Assembly (NCBI GenBank): GCA_009869945.1
Contig: WIXG01000022.1
Span: 1-64,000 of the forward strand
Reading direction: 5' to 3'
Length of the DNA: 64,000 nt
Source of the DNA: Mesaphorura yosii
Taxonomy: Eukaryota > Arthropoda > Collembola > Poduromorpha > Tullbergiidae
Position numbers and translations under genes: made by a program. Below are positions 37,301-49,017 of the stretch, piece after piece (positions within the stretch are counted from its first letter, which is position 1; the number at the start of each line of letters is the position of its first letter). Under the pieces are notes generated by a model. That model saw nothing but the letters and a program-made list of their open reading frames with translations. It was not told where the DNA came from and searched no databases.

Positions 37301-40300
37301 GGAGCGAAAGGATAGCCACAATACCCGCATGGTTAACTGTTAAATTTGTAGTACTTTGCCTAGCCCCATTGAAACTGTTGCTGCCGCTGAAGGGTGCGTG
37401 TGAGAAAGATAAGAATGTGAGAAAGATGATGATTTGGTAGCGTAAAATAATGGCCGTAATGAGAATTGAGAGAAGAAATGCGTGCACCGTTCGGCGCTCG
37501 AGAAAGCGGGTTGGATTGCCATCTCATCTTCTCTCTCGCTGCAGCCTTGCTCCATATGCACCCTGCTGAGTGGAGAAGAAACATATTTTATCTGTTCTCT
37601 GTGTCTGTCCACGTATTTATCATTGTGATGCTGGGAAACGATGAAAAGAACATCAATACATGGCCAAACCGGGCCGGGTGTTCTCCTCCTTGAGCGAATT
37701 CGGGGATTTTTAAAATGTACGCACAATACTTCAGCCTCGTGTTAACTCACCAGGTTCTCGTTTTGAATAGTATCAAGATAGAAGTTTTATTGTCCTGTCC
37801 TGTACCATTATTCACTTTTACAAAATCACACAGACGCGCTACAATTACAATTATGACGGTACAATGGCCGCCTAAATTAAAATCCAGTTGGTGATTCAGA
37901 TTTAACAGAATAAACCAAAAGACAAGAATTACAGATACCGTCGTTGTTGTATGGGCAAGGCAGTACATGAAATGGCGATTTTCTGGCGTGGCGGTTACAT
38001 TTACGACTAGAGACCACAGACTTCTTGGTGGCATTCGTCTTATTAGAATTCGTATTATGAATAGAATAGCATCTACAGCCGATGGCGCTTGACTGGACTT
38101 CTTTTTCAATGGGAAGGAACTTTCAAAGTCAAAGTCAATTGTGCATTCCGAATTTTATTGGTTGCTGTTGTGTTGAACCACACGAACCATAATTTGTATC
38201 TGATACATTGTAATGAAATTTGACTCTAACGACGGCTATGAGTTTGCATGCTTTAAGCATAATAAAGCAAAGGTCGGGTAGGGTGACACAATAAAATTGA
38301 CTTCACAATAGCAAAAATATTCCATGCATGCATTATCCTAACATTGTTCCCATTATGTACAAATGTACAATGAGACCTCGACTGCTGTAAGTCAAGAACT
38401 CCTTAATATCTTAGCAATTTGACCTACTGCTCTTTATTCAAGCTAAAGCATGAGACATGTGGTGGTAAAGTTTATTTATTGCACGAGAGGAGGATACTTC
38501 AATATTTTAATTCAGACGAAATGTGATTTGTACTGTGGCTGTGACTTTGATTCTACGACTCCGACCATTTGTTGTCATTCATAAATCCAGGATGCATTCA
38601 AGAAGACAAATTGCATTGGCTTTGAGGTTTTCTTGATTTCCATTTTATGCAAATGAATAATGCCCGGCATACATCCTTCATTTGTACGAATATGAATGAA
38701 TTCATAAGAATCAGAATGGTGGAGTAAAGAAAATGCTTAATTTTATGCATGATGCTGTAACCAAAACAAACATGCCAGAGCTGGAAGATAATTTAGAGGA
38801 GCCTCATTAAACTAATCCTATTGCACATAAGTGCTTTGACGCGGGTTGAGAATTAACACCGAAAAATTAAGTATAGACAAGGTAATCTTCCAGGTGCATT
38901 CATATTCATACGCTTTGAGTACAATCGCGTACTCTCCAGAGACGGAATTGAATTGTAGACGCGACAAATAATACCCAACTTTCGTTATTCGTTTGAATAC
39001 TCGCCCCGTCCGTTTTTTATTCCAAAATTTAATATATTCTTAACGAGCGTGAGAAGGCAGCATGTAAGCATTCATCCATGAAACATGAGACTGCAATCTA
39101 CGAGCGTATTACCTTGCAATATGCTATGTCTATGTCGGAGCATAGAAAGGAGTTGACTGAATATTTTAGCCGTAGTCGCATTCATGCGATACTCGAGACT
39201 GTACGATTCAGAATTCAGCCTGTGTTGACGTGGCCGGTAGCTGGTGGCCCGTACGGCATTACGGTGTACATTTTTCTTTTTCTTGTGTTCGACCAGACTA
39301 TTGATGTGAATAGAAAATGGCTCATCGATTATTATGAGTTCACCCTGTCACGGTCTAAATACATTCTAATGGAAAAGTAATGAGTAAAAATCAAATTCTG
39401 GAGTGCATTGGCTCTTCTCGGTCCTGGCTGGCGCGTTACCATTATTGTGGGCGAAGTTTCAGCGAAAAGCTGAAGTACAATGTTACATTCATTACGGTCT
39501 TCTTAACCGCGGCATTCCGCTAAAGAGCACACACCAATCATGTCGTAACCAAAATCAACCTCTGTTAACCTCTTTCATTACTTTCAGTCAAAGGTGTGAA
39601 CAAGTCGCGAGTCGATTCGACGGCTCAAATGTAGTCGTCGGGGAATTACTGCTTACTCGAGTGGAATTTATGAAGGGAAAATATTAAATAATAAAATAGC
39701 CTCGGCGATTGAACTCGTATTGAGCTCGCACACTGAAAGGGAGTCGTAGATTGACATTTCATCGCCTTTGACTGTGCCAAGCCAAGTCAAGCCAGACCTG
39801 CACACGCACAGAGCAGAAGCAAAGGATTAGTGATTAGGTCTTCATAACAGGATTTTCTGGTTCCATACAAGCACCAACGCATGTAATGTAAATGTAACGA
39901 TTTGTGAACCCTTACGACCGAATCGAATAAGATTTCCGTTTCCTTCTTTCGTGTTTACGATGCAGTTTTCTCGTCGCATTGTCGCAAACTAAATTATTGA
40001 ATAGAGCACGAACGATTTTTAAAATTCCGGCTGTATTCAGGGCAAAGCAATAAAAATATGATTTCGTATTTGTTAACCCTTCGTTCTGAGATTACACAAG
40101 TTACATGATTACATGTGTCGGACCTGAGTTGGTGCAGGATTGGAAGTTACAATAAGGATGTCAAGTCGAATAGTGACGGAAATTCATGAATTCGTTTTCT
40201 AAGCAACCGATTCGACAATTCGGTGGTGGATTTGAGATGACAACGAAAAATATTTCGTTTCTTATTTGTTTTTGTGCGAGAAAAATACAGCTACCTTTTC

Positions 40301-43300
40301 AACATAGATTAAGTCATTAAAAGATGTAAAATTGCAAGATGAAGCATTGCGAATTCGTCTCATTTTGGGAATATGTATAAAGAAACAACCAAAAAGTGTA
40401 AGATAACAGCGGCATTGTACTTAGAAAATTGCCGTTTATCCCATTAAATGTACGTGTAGTACTTTTATTTATACGCGACTGTAAATATCTTTATTGTATT
40501 TTAAACATTTCCTCGGCCATAAACTTTTGATATACGGTAGTGTTATATTAAATGATTATAGTGGTGTGAGATTACTAATAGACCATCATTCACAAACTTG
40601 TAGACAGGCATCGCGCCTCGTGCGCGAGAACACTGCCACAATAGTAAACTACACTTTGCATTTTATTCGTCATAAAAATGACTCTTTATGCACTCTTATT
40701 ATGTAAGACTGTAGTTGCGCTCTACTCCGAGTTGATTTCTTTACTTTTCTTGAGTATTTTAAAACTTCTCTCGTGTGCGTATTTTGGTATTGTGTGCAGT
40801 CTACAATCACATGTTATACTGTGTACTTTAGTGCGTTTTTATGGGCGAGGAATTGAAATTGACATTGTTTTCATGTTTTTATGGGTTTGCTGTGTACTAT
40901 GAAAGTACATTCAGCATACCATACATGATGTACATACTACATGTTAATGTGAATGTGGATCTAGCACAATTCTATTTCTGAATACGTCACAATTAATTCC
41001 ACACTTTAACTAAGTACTCAGTCTTTGACCTGGAAAGATGTCAATAACTAATTAAAAGGAAAAGTTTACTTTTCTGATTGGCTTCCAACGAGTCTTCGAA
41101 TAAAGGCCGAAAACCAAGTTGATGTCGACATTTTAAATTCAATTTACCGATGCATTGTATCCATTTTTGCTCGTGCTCTACGGTTCTGTGTTTATGAAAT
41201 TAAGATGCTCAAACTTGTACCTTAGCCAAAATCTAAACTGTGCATAAGAAGTAACTTTGATGTGTTATTCGCTGAGAGTTTGATTGGAAGTATTTGCCCT
41301 CGTTCTCTGTTCATCTACGATTATCCGGCGTACATTTTAGATTGATGCTGTACATGAAATAATAATTTTCAGGCTTCAGTTTTGGTTCTGGAGCTCATAC
41401 GTTACATTACGAGGAACTGCTGTGCAGCCTATTTCTAAATTTCTAATGTAATGCAAGGCTGAAGCTTGTCATGGTGTCCCGTCTTATTTGCTCGCCAGGC
41501 TTCATGATACGAGGCTCGTATCTAGCACATGATATTCAAACTCAAACTCAGTTGAGAATTTCTTTAGATTATTATTGCCGTCATGGTGGTTTGTATCTTT
41601 CCTCTTTTCGCTCCTCAGAGGGACAGTTTCGACGCAAACTTTGACTGAGTTATGACCTTTGGGTGCACCATGTCATTCATTGCATAGCCATGCATGATTC
41701 CTGAATATATTTCTCTCCACTGGCTGTGGCTGTCCAATCCCGACGTGAGGGCGATGCTGCTGTGCCCAGACAATATTTGCGAAGAAGGGTTTGATCTTAC
41801 GCATATGTCTCTTCGCATAATAACAAATATTCCTTACTTTTTTATAAACGCGACTGCAGCCGATATCATCCTCATCTATTATGCATCACATCAGTTCAAA
41901 CTTTTTTCTTTCTCATAATTTTTTCCACCACTGAATCGACTTTCCCCTTTTCTGTTTCTTTTTTACAAGCCTTTTCCATTCATGCTGTCAGTTTCAGATC
42001 CTGGCTTAGCCAGCCAGCTTCTCGTTCCAGTAAAAAGAGTTGAAGACAGGACGGCCAATGTAAAACTTCTAAAGTCACATTTATTTGTCGTGCAGCAGGA
42101 AAACTTTTCGATATTTGCATTCCCTCCTCCAAGCAGCTCGCAAATCAACCACTTTTCTCGCTCCATGTTCATGGCAGGATAAAAAATTGTATTTATGCAT
42201 AAATTGGTCATTTTTATCCTGCTTGATCCCAGCGTATGCATTTTTATTACGTTTTGCATTAGGAATACCACCAAAACCAACCGCAATGCATTCGCCAGCT
42301 ATGCCTGTCACGGCAAGCATAATAATATTTCGCTAACAACAATTTATGAAGGGCTACCGTCATAATTTCGTACTTAACATGCAGCCAGTCACATTGTCAG
42401 TCACAGTCGTTCACTTTTGATGACTCCTATTTTAAGGAAGCGACAAATCACAGCAAAATGCAATTCGTTCTGTCTTGCATTGCAAGTCAAAGCCAAACTA
42501 ACCCTTTCTCCTAAAGCGTGTTGTGTGCTTGCGGTCTTGGCACATATAATATCCATCCTTCTCAGTTCGCAGATTACATTTTTGAGAGGGGATGAGGATA
42601 AGTGGTTGACTATAATTTTTATTGGTTTGCCAGATCCGATACTTTCGATCTCATTGACTCATGCACTTGTATTTTTGAGCTTTGTGTTTCAAATCCCCTT
42701 GAAAGTGTATGACGACAGAAACTTCGATTTTATTGGTATTTATTTTGATGCTTTCGATTTTTTGCATTTCCATATTCCATATAATGAGGCGTCGTCTACT
42801 TGAAATAACTATTGAATGCTTAACCAGATTGGCACGTTTTTAACTATTTCAACCATGTAATAATTACTCGCACTTACAGCCGTTCAAATACTTAATTTTG
42901 GGAAATGTCTACTAACAATGTCTATCTCTGTCTTTCTCTTTTGTGCTGCCACTACGTTTTAGTCGCAACAGAATACCCGGCTTCAGCAACAACTTCACAA
43001 ACCCAGTCTACATGGAAAAACAAGGAAGACTCCTACTATCGTACGTACTAATCCTCTGACCCGAATCTCGATGTTGTGCTTATGTCTGTGCTGCTTTACT
43101 TTCAATTTACATTTTGCATGACGCAGTTCAATTCAAAATCTGCTGGAATTCGTTCTTGAAAGAGTTGAACTACAAACTGCAAAGTGCTTCAACGGTCTGA
43201 CTTTTTTCCATTGGCGACTTTGTATTGTTCCCACAAAGTATAGCCTTCAAGCACGTTATGGCATAAGCCCTACTTGAAAGTCAATGTTGGTCGTTTATTC

Positions 43301-45505
43301 CGAAGAAGTCTTTTAAGATTTCTATTTAGTGTGGCTATAATAAGGAAGAAAGCACGGAAGAGACGAACAGAGCAGCAGCTGTCCTCTTTTCTTCAAAACT
43401 TGAAAGAAGAACTGCGCCAAACTAAAATAAAAAGAAGCAGAATAATCCTAAAAGATCGGTGGCTGTATGCACATACAATCTGATGGGATTTACAGAAAAT
43501 CTTCACTGCATTTCTTCTGTGCTTATTCGCCGGCGCTTGCTTCCTCTGCACGCCTTTCCTTCTTCATCATCTTGGATTTTCTCATTCGCCCATAATCATA
43601 ATGCACGTGCGCAGCGCTGTGCGCAAAGTAAAAATGCCAAACGTGAATTTTTACTCACTCGCCTTCGGTCTTCTTATCTGTTCCGAATCCCGTGTGCAGT
43701 TGCTTCCGTGAAAGCACGAAGATGTAATATGCATTTTCTCAACTCGCTTTTGTTGTCGAGTTAAATCGTAGCGTAAGAACAATAAGGAGCGAAACTATTT
43801 GGATCTCATCCTGAATCGCTTACTCTCCTCTCCCCTTTTATTCCGGGCTTGAATGAAAAAATAAGGTGTGTAAATGCATAAGACGAAGATGATCATGACA
43901 CAATGATGGTGTCTTATGGTTATTTTCCATTATTATGATTATTGCAATAACGGTACGGGAGCGACGATGTGAAGTCGCCTCCATTATTGTATTGCGTTCC
44001 GTGCCTCGGTGCGGTGATGACAGTGCCAATGCAAGCACGGCAAATGAAGCTGAGCAGAGGGGATGCGGATCGGAGCAATCTGCCATTGCTATTGTGCATC
44101 GCACCACACGTACGTACGCCAGGGAACGAATCACAGTTTTCTCACTCGGAAGAATCTCATTTTTAAATGCTCCAAGTGAAAGAAGGAAATAATGATAAAG
44201 ATAGAGATCTTTTAGCAATAGATTTCTCCGCTTTCCTGTGAATCCAATTATGACCGTATAAATAATCAGTACTCAAGTACACTGATCACGAACCAAATCT
44301 GTGCATTGCCTTCCTTCTCAGCATTCGCGTCTACCTCGGATTGGACTTATCAGCTTGGTAATTCAAGATATTTTAGCCAGGTCTTCAGATGCCGGTTTAT
44401 CAATAATCGGAATATGCAGAAACAAACACTTGAGTTGCAGGTTCATTTTCTCCACAATTTTCGAGCCTCAGCCAAAAGCGCAGCACTGCCGAATTGATGC
44501 CCTTGAATGACCTTAAATTAATCGCGTTCGTTTGCTTCTGTAAGAAAGTGACTTTTAATCCTGTTGAGTACTGCCGTGAAGCCGAGTCGGTTTTGACTCA
44601 GAGAAGAACTTTCTTTCCTTCATGAAATCTGTAGGCAGACACATCGCAGCAACTGCCTCGTGATACAGAATTACGCTAAGCTCTCAATTTATTCCCTTTC
44701 TTAACTCGTAGGATTTTCTTCAAACTTTTGGGAAGAAAATGACGAAAGAGTCAAAATCGCACGCGTAGATCCTTCTTAGCAAATTTTTGTCAAACTAAGC
44801 GTATCGAAAGTTGTGTGAGTCAGTCTCAAAGTTCTGAGTCTCGAGAAGAAGCCAGAAATTCATTAAATGAGTTGAGCAGCAGCACAAAAGAAAAGGAAAG
44901 AATCAAAAGAATAGAAATAAATTTATTACGTCTTTCTCTCTTGGTTCTTTTCTGTACTTTCTTTCGTGCTGCTGTCGCTGGATCGAGTCGAACCGTCTCA
45001 TCATCTCCGTGCAATTTCATTGATTCATTTCTTTCTTGTCCGTGTGCACAGGAGTTCCACTGAGTTCGAATCCAATGGAATGGACGGGAAATGCGACAGC
45101 TCGGAAGAAACGCAAGCCGTACTCGAAATTCCAAACGTTAGAACTGGAGAAAGAATTCCTATTCAACGCGTATGTCTCAAAGCAGAAGCGGTGGGAGCTG
45201 GCAAGAAATCTTAATCTCAGTGAACGACAGGTTAGCCATTGCCCTGCTGGTGCATGCAATACTTTCCATGCTCCCTTATAAAATTTGATTGATTCGGAAA
45301 AGTGAACTTAGTGAATGGTCAGAACGGATGCCTGCTTCAGGCGGCCCACACAAATGATACTGAGCCCGTTCTTACTTTGCAGGTTAAAATTTGGTTTCAA
45401 AATAGACGGATGAAGAACAAGAAGAATAGTCAGAGGCAGGCTAACCAGCAGGCTCAGTCGCACGCTCAAGACCACCACCACCACCATCATGGACATCACA
45501 AGTGA
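25350..45505 (+). CDS. Abd-B: Abdominal-B class Hox transcription factor, four coding exons
   Basis: Posterior Hox protein that specifies the hindmost segments by DNA binding in the nucleus. Coding exons: 25350-26403, 42963-43040, 45052-45230, 45383-45505, joined in phases 1, 1 and 0, giving 477 aa (Drosophila m form 493). The homeodomain is residues 394-453: [34 protein letters not shown], then [17 protein letters not shown]. An EWTG motif (387-390) stands just before it, as in Drosophila; no YPWM hexapeptide is present, as expected for this class. Exon 1 has Gly/Ser/Asn runs, a PLHIPA block (99-104) shared with Drosophila, nine Ala (301-309) and YGLRNAY. The C-terminus is QRQANQQ plus a run of six His. 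The intron inside the homeobox falls between homeodomain positions 44 and 45. An in-frame ATG at 25272 with better context could add 26 residues at the N-terminus. Confidence 0.95.
26404..42962 (+). other. Large first intron of Abd-B
   Basis: A 16.6 kb intron bounded by CAG|GTAAAT and ACGTTTTAG. The longest open frame inside (31118-31699, + strand) lies in pyrimidine-rich DNA, has no family likeness and no splice support. Nothing else coding is recognised. Large introns of Hox genes commonly carry enhancers; GA/TC-rich stretches (for example 37440-37560 and 31420-31490) could be such sites but cannot be proven by eye. Confidence 0.6.
43041..45051 (+). other. Second intron of Abd-B
   Basis: Bounded by TATC|GTACGT and GTGCACAG. 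It separates the short linker exon from the homeobox exon. Several overlapping open frames are present but none is supported. Confidence 0.6.
45231..45382 (+). other. Intron inside the Abd-B homeobox
   Basis: A 152-bp intron bounded by CGACAG|GTTAGC and ACTTTGCAG|GTT, phase 0. It splits the recognition helix region between SERQ and VKIW (homeodomain positions 44/45), a site used by introns of several Hox and other homeobox genes. Confidence 0.9.
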
Positions 45506-46400
45506 CTACTGCGGCGGAAGAAACAGACGAGCAATTATTGCAAACAAAAGTCAAGTCTATTTTCTACTACTCTTTACTAATCTTAAAAGTAGTACCAATG
45601 CAATAGAAAATTTCGTACTAAGCAGTAGCCGAATGGAAGGGATTCAGCCAGCAAGGCCAAGTAGAGTAGGTATGGTGAACTGTCGCTTTAAAGGAATGCC
45701 TGTCAGTATTTTCTCCTAACCAAACGTAGGTCCGACTTTCTCGTAAACTTAGATCCCAAAGTGTAGCTTGCCAGAGTCTCCAAAGATTTATTCCTATGTA
45801 CCATACAAATGCAGTCGAGATAATAGCGATAGTTCGTAGAAGTAATTGTACAATTGACTTTTAATTTTTAACTTATATTTAAAGCTTTAAAGTATAGCCA
45901 CACAGTATAAGTACAAGAGTTAAGCAAGCAAACAGCCCAGCCAGGAGCCAGTAGGAGACGCCGAATTTATCTTCGAATTATATGCATGATTTTTGAATGC
46001 AGACGCAGGCTAGCCTAGCCAAATTGTCGTTCATCATAGCATCAGCAGCAGAAGTTGTTCTTTTTGTATGAACATCATCGTTTGATCTCATCAGTATTAT
46101 TTTCAGTGAAATGATAGGTACTCTCTACAATTAAACGCTGCTCGTAAGTTAATTTAGGTGAGTGTTAACTGTTTCGTCTAACTAGCCGCCGTGCATTGCG
46201 TTTTGCGTACTACAGCCTAGCTTCTCCTCTCCTCTCTGCTCCTCCGTCGCGCATGGATGAATGCATTTTAATGACGTATTTGATTACATAAAAGTTAATG
46301 AATTGTAAATATTACAACTGTTTTGTAACTCTCAAGCGTGAGGAATGAAAGTTATATGCCGTAAAGTTAATAATGTTGTGACAAGTAATTATGCTGGTAG
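45506..46400 (+). other. Probable 3' UTR of Abd-B
   Basis: AT-rich sequence after the stop with no further reading frame. A variant poly(A) signal, ATTAAA (46130-46135), could end the transcript. If transcription runs further, a Pumilio-type element TGTAAATA (46304-46311) would be included. No canonical AATAAA is seen before about 47672, so the 3' end is uncertain. Confidence 0.4.
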
Positions 46401-47971
46401 TGTGAACCCAATAATTGTAATGATGGACTGTCGTGTGAATGTTAAATTCAAATCATGTTCTATTGCGTGTAGCGTGTAGTAAGAAATGATGAGTAGGGTT
46501 GGATCGAAAGCGCGTGAGTGTCAGCAACAGCAACACGAATCCTGTTGTGTCGAATTGGAAACAGCGAAATGCCAAAGCCAAAGTAAGTACACAGTAATGA
46601 TAAGCTAGTTTACAAACACATGTGTAGCTTAACGTGGCCTGTTAGCTCAGATAATTATCGTGCAGGCATTACACGATAAGCCAGGTTCGACCAGATTTTT
46701 CATTTTGTCAAGAAAAATAGGCTGAATACAAAATTATTTGTTTAAGACTCATATTTGATTTGCACCGTTCATTTTACAAAAACACAAAAATCAGGCTCAG
46801 GCGCAGTCAATCTTGGCAATATGACTGATGTTTCTGGCAATATTAATCTTTCAGCTTTCTTGCACGCATTCGGATTTGAAAACAAGCGAATTCGTTCTGC
46901 AATCGCATTCGCAGCGCAGAGCCGCTCATTTCTGCACCGGGCTACAAACACGTTCCACATTCCAAGCATCTCCTCAGCCAACGACATGAATGAACAATAC
47001 ACTCCGCTGTGTATTTTGTTTCTGGCCGGAAGTTCTGGGTTCAGAAGAGTCTCGCGCGTTAAGTAAACTTAGGTTTAGGCTGCACTGGAACAACAACACG
47101 ATTTGGTAAATTTTTGGGAATTCTTTCAAGTGCAGTCTCAGTTTCAGCAGCGCTGCTAGCTTGTTAGACAGAACCCCTTCAACTTCCACATCCGTCATTC
47201 AATCAGAAGCACGGCCACGGCGCGACAGCACTTTGATTTTTCCTTTTCCCAAGTTAACCAGCAAGGGTTTGGTTCAGTCTCGTCTGAGTTTGGGTTTTCG
47301 GTTAAAAAATCAGATTAAATATCAAAGGATGTCGCGTGGTTAAAAATATTTCTTTACGCACACGTATTCTGTCTACATGCGCGATGAAATAGGAGGACGA
47401 TACACGGAACCATGGAATCGTTTGTTTTCCAAAGGAGTACATGATGAGCTTCAAAGAATCACACACCGCCAAAGTCAACAGAACAATTTTTATCATTTAC
47501 ACAGCAGTAGTATTTGGTTTTTCATTCAGAGCTCGAAAGAGCTGTGTTGAATTTATGCATGGAATGCTGGCTGGCAGCGGAACGGAACCGGAAACAAAAA
47601 CCAGTCACTGTTTTCTGATTTGTTTTTACTTTACGTAATTTCTAATTCTTGCGGCTGGCTTCGGTTTAGAATAAACAAATGCTGGGTCCGTGCGAACTCG
47701 GCATCAGCGCTTAGTTGTTTTTAACTTTCCAATCGTCTTTCCCGTTAATCTTTTGGAAAATTGAAAAATCTGGTTAACCTGAGCCTTCGATATACTCTTA
47801 GTGACTCTACTTAATACCATGCAGCATGACATAATGACCAGTTCCTCTAGAATAATCTATTCCAAAACTCGTAGCTTTACAAATCAGGACGAACGCTGAT
47901 CTTTGCGATCTAAATACTTACGGCACTGCAGCTTGATGGCATTTTGATTTGTGAAAGTGAACATTTACATA
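46401..47971. other. Intergenic DNA downstream of Abd-B
   Basis: Apart from the tRNA-like relic at 46636-46694, nothing is recognised. A frame at 46755-47066 and its neighbours lack splice sites and family likeness. Confidence 0.5.
46636..46694 (+). pseudogene. tRNA-Ile-like relic or head of a tRNA-derived SINE
   Basis: GGCCTGTTAGCTCAG matches the start of eukaryotic tRNA-Ile (GGCCGGTTAGCTCAG) and contains a good A box. About 30 bases later comes GGTTCGACC, a B-box match. Between them a seven-base perfect stem (TATCGTG / CACGATA, 46657-46677) stands where the anticodon arm should be. The T stem and the acceptor 3' strand do not pair, so it is not a working tRNA gene. The following T-rich sequence would suit a SINE, but no body or target-site duplication was found. 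Confidence 0.42.
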
Positions 47972-48020
47972 GGTTGCGTTCAGAGTGAATAGGTTTAGAT
48001 GAACATTTTTGAATAACTTT
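47972..48020 (+). repeat. Left terminal inverted repeat of the Tc1-like element
   Basis: It begins GGTTGCGTTCAGAGTGAATA and is the reverse complement of 48969-49017 with about four mismatches. It directly follows the TA at 47970-47971. Confidence 0.85.
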
Positions 48021-48046
48021 AGAACCCTTTCGTGAAATGGTGTAAA

Positions 48047-48105
48047 AGGGTGGGGCAGCCGCCTCTCACGGATCAGCACAAGGCTACCAGGATCGAATTT
48101 TCACG
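48047..48105 (+). repeat. Possible tRNA-derived sequence within the transposon
   Basis: GGGGCAGCCGCCTCTCACGG, then ACAAGGCTACCAGGATCGAA, resembles the A-box/B-box layout of tRNA-derived SINE heads. It sits between the left repeat and the transposase remnants, where the N-terminal coding part would be expected. The string GGCTACCAG also occurs near 10421. The likeness is weak and no insertion duplication was seen. Confidence 0.2.
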
Positions 48106-48968
48106 GAATAACATGGCTACACAGGGTGATTTATCCGACGAAAAAGAGTGAAATTTGGAAGGGCCCGACGGTTTTAAATATTATTGGCACGATCTCCACG
48201 AGGATCCGAAAATTTTTCACAACGTCAGCAGGGCATGCAATTAGTACCGTCAGGTTAGGTTAGGCTACATTACTGGTGAAAATTGAGCTAAGTCGGCGCT
48301 AATTTTTTAGGAGTAGACTCTACCATATTTTGGGGCGCATTCGGCAGCGAGGGAACTACCAATCTTGCGGAGATAGGAACTCGATTAGACTCTTCTGGAC
48401 ATCTTAAAATACAACTTACTGTCATCAGCACGCAAGATAGCCGGGCTAGGTTGGATATTTCAACGGGACAATGCTTCAATTCACGCTTCACGAGAGATAA
48501 CGTCTTTGCTTCAGTTTAAAAAAAAAGTTCGTGTTTGCATTTCCCATTCAGGTCCCCGGACTTAAATCCGATAGAGAACCTGTGGGGCATTATGACAAGA
48601 CAAGTTTATTACAATGGGAGGCAATACAGTTCAGCAGCTAAAACAAGCGGTTCAGCGTGCTTGGGACTCGATTTCTGTAGAAACTCCTTGAAATTTGATT
48701 GCATCCATGGCTAATAGAATTTATGACGTTATTTCTGATCACGGTGCATTTACTAATCGTTAGCATAACGTTCCAAACTGGAATTGACATAAGCAGCAAG
48801 TTCGGTCACTTAACCTATCCACTTTGAACACCAATTTGTGGCACCTGTGTACTTTTTCATGTGTATCTTCAAACCCATTGGGCGGATTTTCACCAACATT
48901 GGCACGAATCATCACAACAATATTCCCGATGGCTGGTGCAAGTTTCATGCAATCAGTTCACTCTGACA

Positions 48969-49017
48969 AAAGTTATGCAAAAATGTTCATCTGAACCTAT
49001 CCACTCTGAACGCACCC
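48969..49017 (-). repeat. Right terminal inverted repeat of the Tc1-like element
   Basis: The reverse complement begins GGGTGCGTTCAGAGTGGATA and matches the left repeat through GATGAACATTTTTG. It is followed directly by TA (49018-49019). Confidence 0.85.

Larger units (their letters stand above)
47972..49017 (+). mobile_element. Degraded Tc1-like DNA transposon with terminal inverted repeats
   Basis: About 49-bp terminal inverted repeats (47972-48020 and 48969-49017; roughly four mismatches; left end GGTTGCGTTCAGAG) are flanked by TA on both sides (47970-47971, 49018-49019), as Tc1/mariner elements require. Inside on the + strand are transposase remnants: SDEKE, then NLEGPDGFKYYWHDL (48137 onward), FWGAFGSEG (near 48331), FQRDNASIHASRE (from 48458) and PDLNPIENLWG (from 48556). 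The catalytic D and E are about 35 codons apart, fitting a DD34E enzyme. The coding region is interrupted by a stop after SDEKE and by several frame changes, and no N-terminal DNA-binding region is found, so the 1046-bp copy is dead. A second, weaker copy of the repeat end lies inside the right end (48812-48831). Confidence 0.85.

Noticed and set aside
42417-42803. 128-codon frame near the end of Abd-B intron 1
   Set aside because: Hydrophobic and AT-rich composition, no start context, splice site or family likeness.
44815-45063. Frame running into the homeobox exon
   Set aside because: It is in a different phase from the homeodomain and simply overlaps intron 2; the acceptor at 45051 and phase 1 joining explain the exon.
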